Shown: positions 1-7,864 of the stretch, one piece after another
Layout: the number at the start of each line of letters is the position of its first letter
How positions within the stretch are numbered: the stretch's first letter is position 1
NCBI GenBank assembly: GCA_964599375.1
Contig: CAZREW010000006.1
Location: 62,001 to 126,000 of the forward strand
From: JAUWCL01 sp964599375
GTDB taxonomy: Bacteria > Krumholzibacteriota > Krumholzibacteriia > Krumholzibacteriales > Krumholzibacteriaceae
Direction: 5' to 3'
Length of the DNA stretch: 64,000 nucleotides
Notes under the pieces: generated by a model
Databases searched by the model: none
The model's input: only the letters and a program-made list of their open reading frames with translations
Told to the model about the DNA's origin: nothing
Position numbers and translations under genes: made by a program

Positions 1-1218
1 CAAAATGCTTCGTTTGTGGAAGCATCAGCCGATCTTTCTAAAGGAATTCTTTTAAATCAATATGTTCGTGCTTTAGGAATAGCTATGCAATTGTACACTT
101 TTTCAGGGAATTCAGAGAAATGCCAAACAATTGAGGTAGAACTTGATAGGTACCTCTCAACCGATGATCCAACTATTCTTTCATATATATACGATGCAAA
201 ATACCTATACTCATTCTATACAGGTGTCTATTCGGTAGCTGACACCATGCTTCGAAACCTTATCGATCTTGCAAAACGCTCATTTAATGAAACGGCGCGC
301 ATCCGACACCTGAATGCTCTGGGAAGCATATATTACTCTCAAGGCAAATTTAGGCTCCAAATCGATACATTAAGGAATGCTTATCATCTTGTTAATAAAT
401 ATCAATTCCCCCTGCATAGAATACTGACTCTTTCCAACATGGCATTAGCCCATGTTGCACTTGCAGAATATTCAATAGCCATTCGGTTGATTATCGAAGT
501 TAGATCATACGCAGAAAAGCATAAGTTGTCTAATATACCAACTTACCATTATTCTATTGGAGCTGGAGCATTCATGCCACTCGGCAAACTACAAAACGTT
601 AATTTTCATAGATATCTAGAGTTGCTCAAGGAAACAGCGGAAAAGTCCAAAAATATTATCAGCCTTGGCCACATGGATCTTAAATATGGAGACTATTACT
701 ACTTTGCAGATCAGTCCAATGATTCGAAGAAACATTATTTAAAGTCAATCGACATTTTTCGAACCACGAACGCCAAAGACGACATGCTGGAGGCTTTGCT
801 GAAGCTTTCGCTTGTGCACAGGAACATTAACGATCACAAAATGGCGCATGACTATGCGAGGCAAGCGGCGAAGATATTCAGGGAGATTAATTGCGGGTAT
901 CTGAAGCCGCTGTACAGCTATGTCATGGCGTTGAACGAGTGCCACGATGATCCCGAGTCCCTGGCCCCGATGCTGGAGGCGATAAACGTCTCCAGGGCAT
1001 TCGGGACCAGGGAGTGGACATGGCAGATCCAGTTTCACCTGGCGCGGCTGTACAGAGAGGCTGGCGACATCTCCAATTCAGTGAAATACTGCAGGGAATC
1101 GATCAACACCCTCAAGGAGATAACCGAATCGTTCGACGATCCGGACCAGACATCCTCCTACCTGCAGGTGCCGCTCAGGCGTCAGGTCTTCGATTTCGTG
1201 AAGTCCTTGAGATCCTGA
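1..1218 (+). CDS. TPR-repeat protein, C-terminal part (5' end outside window)
   Basis: The frame is open to the left edge, so the true start lies upstream and only about 405 residues are visible. The protein is almost entirely helical, with TPR-like pairs such as RHLNALGSIYYSQGKF and DMLEALLKLSLVHRNINDH, and ends in a short charged tail. No catalytic domain is in view. In this kind of genome such TPR arrays usually form the sensor half of a large kinase or sigma-54 regulator, but that part would lie outside the window. Base composition changes abruptly: the line at 481-540 is about 33% GC while 961-1020 is about 63% GC, with the switch near 770. The last 37 bp overlap the convergent membrane-protein gene. 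The TPR assignment is fairly sure; the role is unknown. Confidence 0.7.
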   Translation, partial: QNASFVEASADLSKGILLNQYVRALGIAMQLYTFSGNSEKCQTIEVELDRYLSTDDPTILSYIYDAKYLYSFYTGVYSVADTMLRNLIDLAKRSFNETARIRHLNALGSIYYSQGKFRLQIDTLRNAYHLVNKYQFPLHRILTLSNMALAHVALAEYSIAIRLIIEVRSYAEKHKLSNIPTYHYSIGAGAFMPLGKLQNVNFHRYLELLKETAEKSKNIISLGHMDLKYGDYYYFADQSNDSKKHYLKSIDIFRTTNAKDDMLEALLKLSLVHRNINDHKMAHDYARQAAKIFREINCGYLKPLYSYVMALNECHDDPESLAPMLEAINVSRAFGTREWTWQIQFHLARLYREAGDISNSVKYCRESINTLKEITESFDDPDQTSSYLQVPLRRQVFDFVKSLRS

Positions 1219-1550
1219 TCCTGGTCCGCGTATCTTCTGGTCCTCAGGAAGGGCGCAACGAATGAGCTGACAAGTATCAACGCGCCCGCGGACAACGTGT
1301 CTTCCACGAACATGCTTGCCACTATTGCGATAATAAGGACCGTCATCGACCATCGATATCCCTTTAACCGCCTGATGACACCCCTCGAGGTGAAATCGCC
1401 GAACAGGAAGAGCGACAGAGCCAGCAGCGGCATAAGGAACAGGTACATCCTTTCACCGGACATACTGCTCGAACTCAGCAGGTCGACTGTCACTATCAGG
1501 ATGAAACAGAACAGGTAGCAATAGACGAATCTTGTTGAAGTCTTCATCAT
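1182..1550 (-). CDS. small membrane protein, about four TM segments, coupled to the Cys-rich lipoprotein
   Basis: The 122-residue protein has about four hydrophobic segments (roughly residues 8-25, 34-50, 67-83 and 87-102) separated by short basic loops, and a polar charged tail. I do not recognise a family. Its start codon follows the stop of the upstream gene with no gap (TGA-ATG-ATG), so it is almost certainly translationally coupled to that gene. Because the partner has a bacteriocin-like tail, an immunity or export function is conceivable, but this rests only on position. The 3' end overlaps the convergent TPR gene by 37 bp. Confidence 0.65.
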   Translation of the reverse strand: MMKTSTRFVYCYLFCFILIVTVDLLSSSSMSGERMYLFLMPLLALSLFLFGDFTSRGVIRRLKGYRWSMTVLIIAIVASMFVEDTLSAGALILVSSFVAPFLRTRRYADQDQDLKDFTKSKT

Positions 1551-2234
1551 TCACCAACCCATATATACGGTAAAGGCGCAAGAGATCATCGCCACGACCA
1601 GGGATCCGGTACAGCATTTGGCCGTGCAGGGGCCCCAGGCGGGCCCGGTGATCCAGCATACCGTCGCGCATCCCGAGCAGCCGGCAACAAACCGGCCGGT
1701 GACACACCGCCAGTAACGCTTGCTGGCTTCGCTTCGCTCGATGAGCTCGAGCTTGAGACCCTGGCTAGCCTCATCACCGAGCATCGAAAGACCGGTCCTT
1801 TCATCTATCGGATGGGCGATCTGGTATTCTTCACATTCGTAGTACTCGGCGGCCGTGACCGCGCATCCCTCATCACCGCGGAAATATTCGATAATGGCAA
1901 CCCTGGAATCATCCCCCGGGACCGAGCATGGGATAAGCGTCATGTGCCCGATCTTTCCCGTGGCCGGATCGACTGCCTTGAAGTGGGCCGCGTCGCCGGA
2001 CCAGACCTGATAGCCCTTCTCCTCGAGCAGCCTGTCGAATATCGAGTGCCATGGAGTTTCCCTGAACGAAGCGACTTCACTTGCGGTCCGGGTCTCGTCG
2101 TAGCTCACTACCAGCCTGTCCTCCAGTTTTGTATCGGGTTCAGCGGGACCGGCTGGATCTGGCGATTTCTCGCATGAGACGGCCAGGGCCAGGATCATCG
2201 CGAACAGCAGGAAGAGAAAACCTTTCGATGTCAT
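1551..2234 (-). CDS. lipoprotein with halocin-C8-like cysteine-rich C-terminal tail
   Basis: The 227-residue product starts with a lipoprotein signal (hydrophobic residues 5-19, lipobox LAVSC with Cys21). A polar middle domain (about 30-170) has no family I recognise. The last ~55 residues are very different: hydrophobic, Gly-rich and packed with Cys, including GCSGCATVCWITGPAWGPC followed by a CC pair and one more Cys. This resembles the spacing in halocin C8, whose precursor is also a long N-terminal (immunity) domain followed by a Cys-rich hydrophobic bacteriocin. The match was made by eye. The coupled membrane protein downstream fits a toxin/immunity or export pair. The bacteriocin assignment is tentative; the lipoprotein call is good. 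Confidence 0.6.
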   Translation of the reverse strand: MTSKGFLFLLFAMILALAVSCEKSPDPAGPAEPDTKLEDRLVVSYDETRTASEVASFRETPWHSIFDRLLEEKGYQVWSGDAAHFKAVDPATGKIGHMTLIPCSVPGDDSRVAIIEYFRGDEGCAVTAAEYYECEEYQIAHPIDERTGLSMLGDEASQGLKLELIERSEASKRYWRCVTGRFVAGCSGCATVCWITGPAWGPCTAKCCTGSLVVAMISCAFTVYMGW

Positions 2235-2787
2235 GTCATCCTCCAGAAAAAGGTGAATCGTCCCCCGCTTCTCAAGTCAATGATCCAAAGGAATCGCCTC
2301 CTCAGTTCGCGCACCGATATAAGACATAAAATAAGAACCACCTTATCTACGGCATTGTTGCGCGATGGGGGGACTCAGAGCGGCACCGTAGAAAGCGGAT
2401 GGTTCTTATTTGAAACACCTTACCTATTGGTCCGGCCTTTCAGAAAGCGTCGCTGTGACGCGGTTTGATACATATGCCAATATCACTATCCGTGCCATAT
2501 TTGCCGGCTGTCCGGACGTCATGGCTCCGCGCCGGGAATGTCTCTGCAATGTCCTGTATATTATTAAGTTACGTTTTCGCGTCGCTCGATCGGTCTGAGC
2601 TGCCTGGATATCCGCGGGACATCGCCTCTGTTCACGGTGTTTCCCGGCATCGGACATGATGACTGGCAACCTTTTGTAACTCGGGATCTTGCCAGACAAG
2701 GCAAGGGTGTTCACGGCATGAACAACATGAACATATCGGGCGTGAACACATTCGGATATTGCGGTAATTGCGGGGCAGTGGGATATA
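2235..2787. other. 553-bp region between divergently read units
   Basis: It separates the lipoprotein unit (read leftward from 2234) from the end of the TPR/sigma-54 regulator. It holds a 12-bp inverted repeat with a nested second repeat (2329-2411), a small GCGTC/GACGC hairpin (2447-2461) and the 5' part of a possible cysteine-rich micropeptide. No convincing sigma-70 or sigma-54 promoter was found by eye for the leftward unit. Confidence 0.5.
2329..2411. repeat. nested inverted repeat, possible structured RNA or operator
   Basis: AAATAAGAACCA (2329-2340) is the exact reverse complement of 2400-2411. Inside it, CTACGG (2347-2352) pairs with CCGTAG (2386-2391). The two stems are separated by an internal loop (6 nt on one side, 8 on the other) and close a 33-nt apical region. 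It lies about 95 bp upstream of the lipoprotein start, so it could be a leader RNA element, a factor-binding site or a small MITE-like insertion. One copy was seen. Confidence 0.4.
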
Positions 2788-2852
2788 TCACGTGCGGCGG
2801 TAGTACCTGTCGAGGCCCGTCTTCTTCAGCTCCTTGTACAGCTTGCCTCTAG
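2718..2852 (+). CDS. possible 44-residue cysteine-rich peptide
   Basis: An ATG at 2718 has a modest AAGGG ribosome-binding site 10 nt upstream and opens a 44-codon frame. It is rich in Gly, Ser and Thr and has six Cys at residues 15, 18, 26, 31, 40 and 43, in pairs such as YCGNC and PCTAC. The 3' 65 bp run antiparallel to the end of the sigma-54 regulator gene, so part of the composition could be an accident of that gene. The first ~70 bp are outside any other gene. No modification enzyme lies next to it. It could be a secreted disulfide or modified peptide, or not a gene at all. Confidence 0.3.
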   Translation: MNNMNISGVNTFGYCGNCGAVGYITCGGSTCRGPSSSAPCTACL

Positions 2853-5280
2853 AGATCCCCAGCCAGCGCGCCGCCGCGCTCTTGTTGCCCCTGCAGATGT
2901 TCATCGCGCTCTCGATCCTGCGCCTGCTGCTGTCGCCGTTTCCCTGGAAATCCAGATCATGCGTACCTGCCGGAACTCCAGTCATCCTGTCAGGCAGCAT
3001 CTCGATCGTGATGGGAGAATCGCTCGCATAGCAGCTCAACCTGTCAGCGATCGATATCAGCTCTCTGACGTTGCCGGGCCAATGATATTTCTGGAAGACA
3101 GAGAGCACGCCCCGGTCGATCCGCACCGTTCTTCCGCCGTTACCGTTGCCGTTTCCACAGAGGCGCCAGACCATAAGGGGGATGATATCCTCACGGCGGT
3201 CACGCAGCGGAGGGATATGGATCCTTTCCGAGTTGATCCTGAAGAAAAAATCCTCCCTGAGCGACAAATCGCTCAGTTTGCTTCCTAGATCCTGATTCGT
3301 GGCTGAGACCAGTTTTATATCGACCTCTTGCTCGCCGTTCTCCCCGAGCCTTCTGATCCGCCCTTCCTGCAGCACCCTGAGCAACTTGGCCTGGTGAAGC
3401 GTCGACAGCTCCCCCACTTCATCGAGAAAGAGCGTGCCTCCACTCGCTTCCTCGAAGAAGCCACGCCTGTCAACGACGGCGCCGGTGAACGAGCCTTTCC
3501 TGTGCCCGAAGAATTCGCTCTCGAAGAGATGGTCCGGGATCGCAGCGCAGTTGACGGCTACGAAGGGACCCGAAGCCCTCTCGCTCGAATTGTGGATCAG
3601 CCTGGCGACAAGCTCCTTTCCCGTTCCGGTCTCTCCCGTCACCAGGACCGGCCCCCTATATGACGCCGCGAACTGTATCCTCTCCCAGACATCGTGCATG
3701 ACGGGCGATACGGCTACCATTCCGTTGCAGACCTTGTAGTCGCTCGAGAAACCTACCTCTATCAGATCTGAGTCAGTTTCACCGCTCTGGTACAGCCTGG
3801 CGGGCACCGCGCCGCCCCGTCTTTCGTGGCCGAGCAGGCTGTCTACCCGATCGACCATGAGCTGTGCGTTCATACCGGCGAAAAGATGGCGGGCTTCCCA
3901 GAGCAGGCTCCAGGGCTCAACCGCCTTGCTGTTTCCCGTGATCTCCGCCTTTTGGGCCTTATCCGTCCTCGACAAAAGGGTCTCCGCATATATGAGGCAG
4001 GTCCTGGCCAGCTCGAATGTGCTTCCCGATCTCCTGATAAGAGCCTGCGCGCGCTCAAAAAGTGCCTTTACGGTGTCGAGATCCACGCGGCAGGCTTCCG
4101 CCCTGCCCATGGCCCTGAAGACAAGACCCAGCTCAAGTGGAGCGTCCAGTCCCCCGGCAATGCTCTCTGCATCCTCGAGACGATCCCTTGCCGCTTTAAT
4201 ATCGCCCCGCGCGATCTCGAGCTCGCCCGTCTTCCTGGCGATCTCAGCGGCCACGTCACCGACGGGGGCAATCTCCGACACGATGTCCCGAGCCCGGGCC
4301 AGGCAGTTCTGCGCCATCACCAGATCGCGCCTGCTGATGTGTATCGAAGCTATGCCGGACAGGGACAGGGCCAGTTCTCGCCTGTAGCCCTGCTCCTTCG
4401 CGAGCCGGGAGGCGTCCGAAAAGAGCTCGAGCGCCTCATCGAGGGCATCGCGCCTGCTGGCCGCGTTTCCCAGGGCAATAAGGCACCTGCACCTGCCGAT
4501 ATGCCAGTTTACACGCTCGAAGAGCGAAGTGGCCTTGATGAACGACCGCTCGGCCGAGTCGCTCTCGCCCATGTGGAACTGCGTTATTCCGAGATTGAGC
4601 AGGGCTGCCGCGAGGCCGTACTCATCATCGTTCTTCGAGCATGCGGCAGCCGCCCTTCTGAGGTCGTCGGCGGCTTTTCTCATGAAGCCGAGCCTTCTGA
4701 GGACGAGCCCCATCATCGTCAGGACCCTGGCTCTCAACTTCCAGCTCGACACCGAAGTCGTAAGCCCTAGGGCGGTCTCGAGGATCTCCCTGGCACGCAG
4801 GGTATCATCGAGGAAATAGCAGCAGGCTCCCTCGATAAGGTATTTCTCCCCCGCCAGCGTTCCGTCGAGACAGTTCTCGACCGACCCATCCATATCATCA
4901 AGCTCCTGCAGCGCGGCGCGGTATTCTCCCTGCCTCCTGAGGATATTCGCCCTGATCACGGCTGCTTCATAACGCTCGCAGCAGGCGTCGACCTCGACTG
5001 ACCGGATAAGCTCTGCAAGCATGTCGAGGTATATCGAGCTTTCGTCGAATCCGCTCAGATAGTAGGAGTTCCTGGCAGCGAGAAGGAGGACGCGCGCTTC
5101 CATCTCGAACGGGACAGGCTCCCGCTCGATGGCGGACAATGCCTCTCTCGTCGCTATAAGCGCACTCCTGTAGTCACCTGTGGCCTGGTGGCCCTGCGCT
5201 TCGGTTATGTACCTGTCCACGGTCTCGTGTCGTTTACGCATGGTATCGGTCGGCCCCGTGCTATCTGAATATCGGTCCAA
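2788..5280 (-). CDS. TPR-fused sigma-54-dependent transcriptional activator
   Basis: This 830-residue enhancer-binding protein has an N-terminal array of TPR-like helical hairpins (about 20-470) in place of the usual response-regulator or PAS/GAF sensor. A sigma-54 AAA+ domain follows (about 510-745), with Walker A GETGTGKE near 540, the sigma-54-contacting loop GSFTGA near 595 and Walker B TLFLDEV near 615. A Fis-type helix-turn-helix lies at the C-terminus (GNKSAAARWLGISRGKLYK). The TPR array probably senses a protein or peptide partner; the AAA+ ring remodels sigma-54 holoenzyme. The start may be TTG 5280 or ATG 5241; with TTG it overlaps the end of the secreted-protein gene upstream by 20 bp, suggesting co-expression. 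The target promoter is not known. Confidence 0.9.
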   Translation of the reverse strand: MDRYSDSTGPTDTMRKRHETVDRYITEAQGHQATGDYRSALIATREALSAIEREPVPFEMEARVLLLAARNSYYLSGFDESSIYLDMLAELIRSVEVDACCERYEAAVIRANILRRQGEYRAALQELDDMDGSVENCLDGTLAGEKYLIEGACCYFLDDTLRAREILETALGLTTSVSSWKLRARVLTMMGLVLRRLGFMRKAADDLRRAAAACSKNDDEYGLAAALLNLGITQFHMGESDSAERSFIKATSLFERVNWHIGRCRCLIALGNAASRRDALDEALELFSDASRLAKEQGYRRELALSLSGIASIHISRRDLVMAQNCLARARDIVSEIAPVGDVAAEIARKTGELEIARGDIKAARDRLEDAESIAGGLDAPLELGLVFRAMGRAEACRVDLDTVKALFERAQALIRRSGSTFELARTCLIYAETLLSRTDKAQKAEITGNSKAVEPWSLLWEARHLFAGMNAQLMVDRVDSLLGHERRGGAVPARLYQSGETDSDLIEVGFSSDYKVCNGMVAVSPVMHDVWERIQFAASYRGPVLVTGETGTGKELVARLIHNSSERASGPFVAVNCAAIPDHLFESEFFGHRKGSFTGAVVDRRGFFEEASGGTLFLDEVGELSTLHQAKLLRVLQEGRIRRLGENGEQEVDIKLVSATNQDLGSKLSDLSLREDFFFRINSERIHIPPLRDRREDIIPLMVWRLCGNGNGNGGRTVRIDRGVLSVFQKYHWPGNVRELISIADRLSCYASDSPITIEMLPDRMTGVPAGTHDLDFQGNGDSSRRRIESAMNICRGNKSAAARWLGISRGKLYKELKKTGLDRYYRRT

Positions 5281-5626
5281 ACAGCATCTGCAGCGTAATC
5301 AACAATTTAGTTTTCACGCGGGAACGCCCCGCCCCTGCCTTGCGACCGGTTTCCCGGTGCCCCCCTGTGATTGCGCTGTCCACGCCACCTGTCGTGGACG
5401 AATATGACCCTCCGATAAGATCCCGGGAGAGCCCGGGCTCCACAAATGGGTCCACTGTCAGATGCGGATCCTCTCCTGGATCTGCCCCGACGGTTTCGCC
5501 GAAGATCGTATATTTTCCGGCGATGGGAGACCTGGCATGCACCGCCCCGGAGAGCGGAAACAGAAGTGTGGCGGCGATAAGGGCCAGGACTGAAAATGAA
5601 AAAAGGCGCCTGATACTGCTTCTCAT
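5261..5626 (-). CDS. small secreted protein of unknown function
   Basis: The ATG at 5626 is preceded by an AGGAG site and gives 121 residues. Residues 1-27 form a typical Sec signal (basic MRSSIRR, hydrophobic core, VHA cleavage site). The mature part is short, Gly/Ser/Thr-rich and probably flexible, with the motif GGSYSSTTGGVDSAITGG, a basic stretch, and a hydrophobic end (LITLQMLFGPIFR). No family recognised. Its 3' end overlaps the TPR/sigma-54 regulator, so the two are probably transcribed together and the peptide might be a ligand or target of that regulator; this is inference from position. Confidence 0.55.
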   Translation of the reverse strand: MRSSIRRLFSFSVLALIAATLLFPLSGAVHARSPIAGKYTIFGETVGADPGEDPHLTVDPFVEPGLSRDLIGGSYSSTTGGVDSAITGGHRETGRKAGAGRSRVKTKLLITLQMLFGPIFR

Positions 5627-6182
5627 AAGCAACGCTCCTGTCGCTTTCTGTCGCGACCGGATGTCGATCATCTTAGTGAAAAACCCTGTATCAAACCGCC
5701 ATGGGCAATCGCTTTCTTGTCATGTAATTTTATCATATAATGGGTATCCGGGTCAACCCGCCTCAAATTTTAATGCACGCGTAAAAGAAATATTCTTGGG
5801 TGTAATATTTTTCTATAATTAGTGGAAACTATTATTTACATTTGTTATAATCATTTTACAGTTGTGTATCTCATTATGTTATTGATTGTTAACAAACGTT
5901 TCCGGTGGTGAGGTAAATTGTTCTTTACCAATAAATGGGATGCCCGTGGTGAATCCGGGCGGCCGCGTGTGGTGTCCTCTGGTTTATCATATTGCAATAA
6001 ATGCAGTTGCAAGCATTGTTTCCGGCCCACAAATGATGGCACGCACCTTGCGGAAGTAATCAATGCCAGTAAACTGTACTTTACACCATGAGTCAGCACC
6101 GCCCGGACTGCATCAATTATCGATGTAACCTGTTGAAAAGACAGGGCCGGGGAAAAACCGGATAAAGGGGGTTTCCGGTAAG
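5627..6182. other. 556-bp AT-rich control region with sigma-54 promoter
   Basis: It lies between two divergent units. Visible elements are a perfect palindrome TTGTTAACAA (5886-5895), a hairpin GGTAAA-TTGTTC-TTTACC (5912-5929), an inverted repeat AATGC/GCATT enclosing TTGCAA (6000-6017), and the sigma-54 promoter at 6037-6051. The palindromes lie 20-150 bp upstream of the promoter, where enhancer sites for sigma-54 activators usually sit. An AAAGGGGG ribosome-binding site precedes the ATG at 6183. No convincing gene lies in the region; a 25-residue frame from 6088 has no good ribosome-binding site. Confidence 0.5.
6037..6051 (+). promoter_or_regulatory. sigma-54 (-24/-12) promoter
   Basis: TGGCACGCACCTTGC matches the consensus TGGCAC-N5-TTGC at all ten fixed positions. 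Transcription should start near 6063 and read into the GAF/sigma-54 activator at 6183, so that activator gene is itself sigma-54 dependent and may be autoregulated. Confidence 0.8.
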
Positions 6183-7832
6183 ATGAGCACGAAAAAGAAG
6201 GACCCGACGAAGGATTTTTACGAGGATGTCGAGAGTGACCTCGACCATCTCGAGGGATCAGTAGCGGTCAGACAGAGCAAGGATATTTCGGGCCAGCTCG
6301 CTGAAAGCAGGCATCGCGTGCAAAAGCTCGAGATGCTGACAGAGATCACGCAGGCGATGAACTCGACCCTCAATCTCAACGAGCTCCTGTCGCACATCGT
6401 CGATTCGACGATCAAGATCGCCGACATGGACCGCGGGTTCCTGATGCTCAGGAACAAGGCCGGCGAGCTCGAGTTCCGGATAGCGAGAAGCAGCAGGCAG
6501 CAGAATCTCGGCGAAAACGACTTCGAGGTCAGCCATACGATCATAGGGGAAGCCGCAGACAAGGGCAAACCCCTCTTCATCTCCAATCTGGACAAGAACG
6601 GCAGGTACAAGGACCAGGAGAGCGTGCTCGACCTGCAGCTCAAGACTGCCGTCTGCCTCCCCCTTATACGCGACGATGTGGTGATCGGCGTCATCTATAC
6701 CGACGCCAGCAGGCTCAGTATCGAGATCGAGAAGGAGGACATGCCGATCTTCGAGGCATTTGCCGTCCAGGCTGCGATCGCGATCGAGAACGCGCGGCTT
6801 CACGGCGAGCTGCTTCTTTCCAAGGAGAACCTCACAAGGGAGAACCTCGAGCTCAGGGCGGTCCTTTCCGAGAAGTACGAATTCTCCGGTATAATCGGCA
6901 AGAGCAAGGCGATGCAGGAGATCTTCACCACGATAAGGAAGATCTCCCCGTTCGATACGACCGTCCTGATCACCGGTGCCACAGGGACAGGCAAGGAGCT
7001 CATTGCCAAAGCCATCCATTTCAACGGTCCCCGCAAGACGAATCCTCTGGTCACGATAAACTGCGGAGCGATGGCGCCCGAGCTCCTCGAGAGTGAGCTC
7101 TTCGGACACAAGAAGGGGTCGTTCACAGGCGCAGTCAGCGACAAGCCCGGACTGTTCGAGACCGCAAGCGGCGGCACCCTCTTTCTAGACGAGATAGGCG
7201 ACATGCCGCAACCGCTGCAGGTAAAGCTCCTGCGCGCCCTTCAGGAAGGTGAGATAAGGAGGATCGGGGAGAATACAAACCGTCACGTGGATGTCCGGGT
7301 CATAGCAGCGACAAACCGCGACCTCAAGGAGGACATCGAGGCCGGCAGGTTCCGCCAGGACCTCTACTACAGGCTCAACGTGGTCCCCATCACCATACCG
7401 CCTCTGAATGAGAGGGGGGAGGATATACTGCCCCTGACTCAGCATTTCCTCGAGAAGTACTCCGCGAAGATGAACAAGGGCGAAGTCGGGATAGCCCCCG
7501 ATGTCATGAAGATGATACTTGCCAATCCGTGGCCCGGTAACGTAAGGGAGCTCGAGAACACTGTCGAGAGGGCGCTCGCGCTCTGCGGCGACTCCACCAC
7601 CCTGTCGATGATCCATTTCCCGCAACTCGGTCACGGCGGCCTAATACTAGGCGGCGTGGATTCTGGACGTTCGCTGAAGGAAAAGATGCGGGTGGTCGAG
7701 AAGCAGTTCATCATCGAGGCCCTGGAGGAAACGGGCGGAAAGATAACTAGGGCGGCGGAACTGCTTGATGTGACACGTCAGCACCTTCATAATAAGATCC
7801 GGCAGTACGAGCTCAACAGAAAGAAGCGCTGA
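6183..7832 (+). CDS. GAF-domain sigma-54-dependent transcriptional activator
   Basis: The 549-residue protein has a short acidic start, a helical linker, a GAF sensor (about 48-205, with GFLMLRNKAG and CLPLIRDDVVIGVIYTD), a sigma-54 AAA+ domain (about 235-465; Walker A GATGTGKE near 266, GSFTGA near 313, Walker B GGTLFLDEIGD near 332, arginine finger region FRQDLYYRLN) and a C-terminal Fis-like HTH (GGKITRAAELLDVTRQHLHNK). GAF domains in this family bind small molecules such as nucleotides, but the ligand cannot be read from sequence. The gene follows a perfect sigma-54 promoter and is followed after 32 bp by the adenosine-specific kinase gene, so the two probably form an operon. Confidence 0.92.
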   Translation: MSTKKKDPTKDFYEDVESDLDHLEGSVAVRQSKDISGQLAESRHRVQKLEMLTEITQAMNSTLNLNELLSHIVDSTIKIADMDRGFLMLRNKAGELEFRIARSSRQQNLGENDFEVSHTIIGEAADKGKPLFISNLDKNGRYKDQESVLDLQLKTAVCLPLIRDDVVIGVIYTDASRLSIEIEKEDMPIFEAFAVQAAIAIENARLHGELLLSKENLTRENLELRAVLSEKYEFSGIIGKSKAMQEIFTTIRKISPFDTTVLITGATGTGKELIAKAIHFNGPRKTNPLVTINCGAMAPELLESELFGHKKGSFTGAVSDKPGLFETASGGTLFLDEIGDMPQPLQVKLLRALQEGEIRRIGENTNRHVDVRVIAATNRDLKEDIEAGRFRQDLYYRLNVVPITIPPLNERGEDILPLTQHFLEKYSAKMNKGEVGIAPDVMKMILANPWPGNVRELENTVERALALCGDSTTLSMIHFPQLGHGGLILGGVDSGRSLKEKMRVVEKQFIIEALEETGGKITRAAELLDVTRQHLHNKIRQYELNRKKR

Positions 7833-7864
7833 GCGATTCATATCCTTTGCGCTGGAGGATGGCC

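Noticed and set aside
2664..2680. TGGCAACCTTTTGTA as a sigma-54 promoter for the cysteine-rich peptide
   Set aside because: The GG-N10-GC spacing fails; the position expected to be GC is TA.
6088..6165. A 25-residue frame between the sigma-54 promoter and the GAF activator
   Set aside because: No ribosome-binding site and no distinctive composition.
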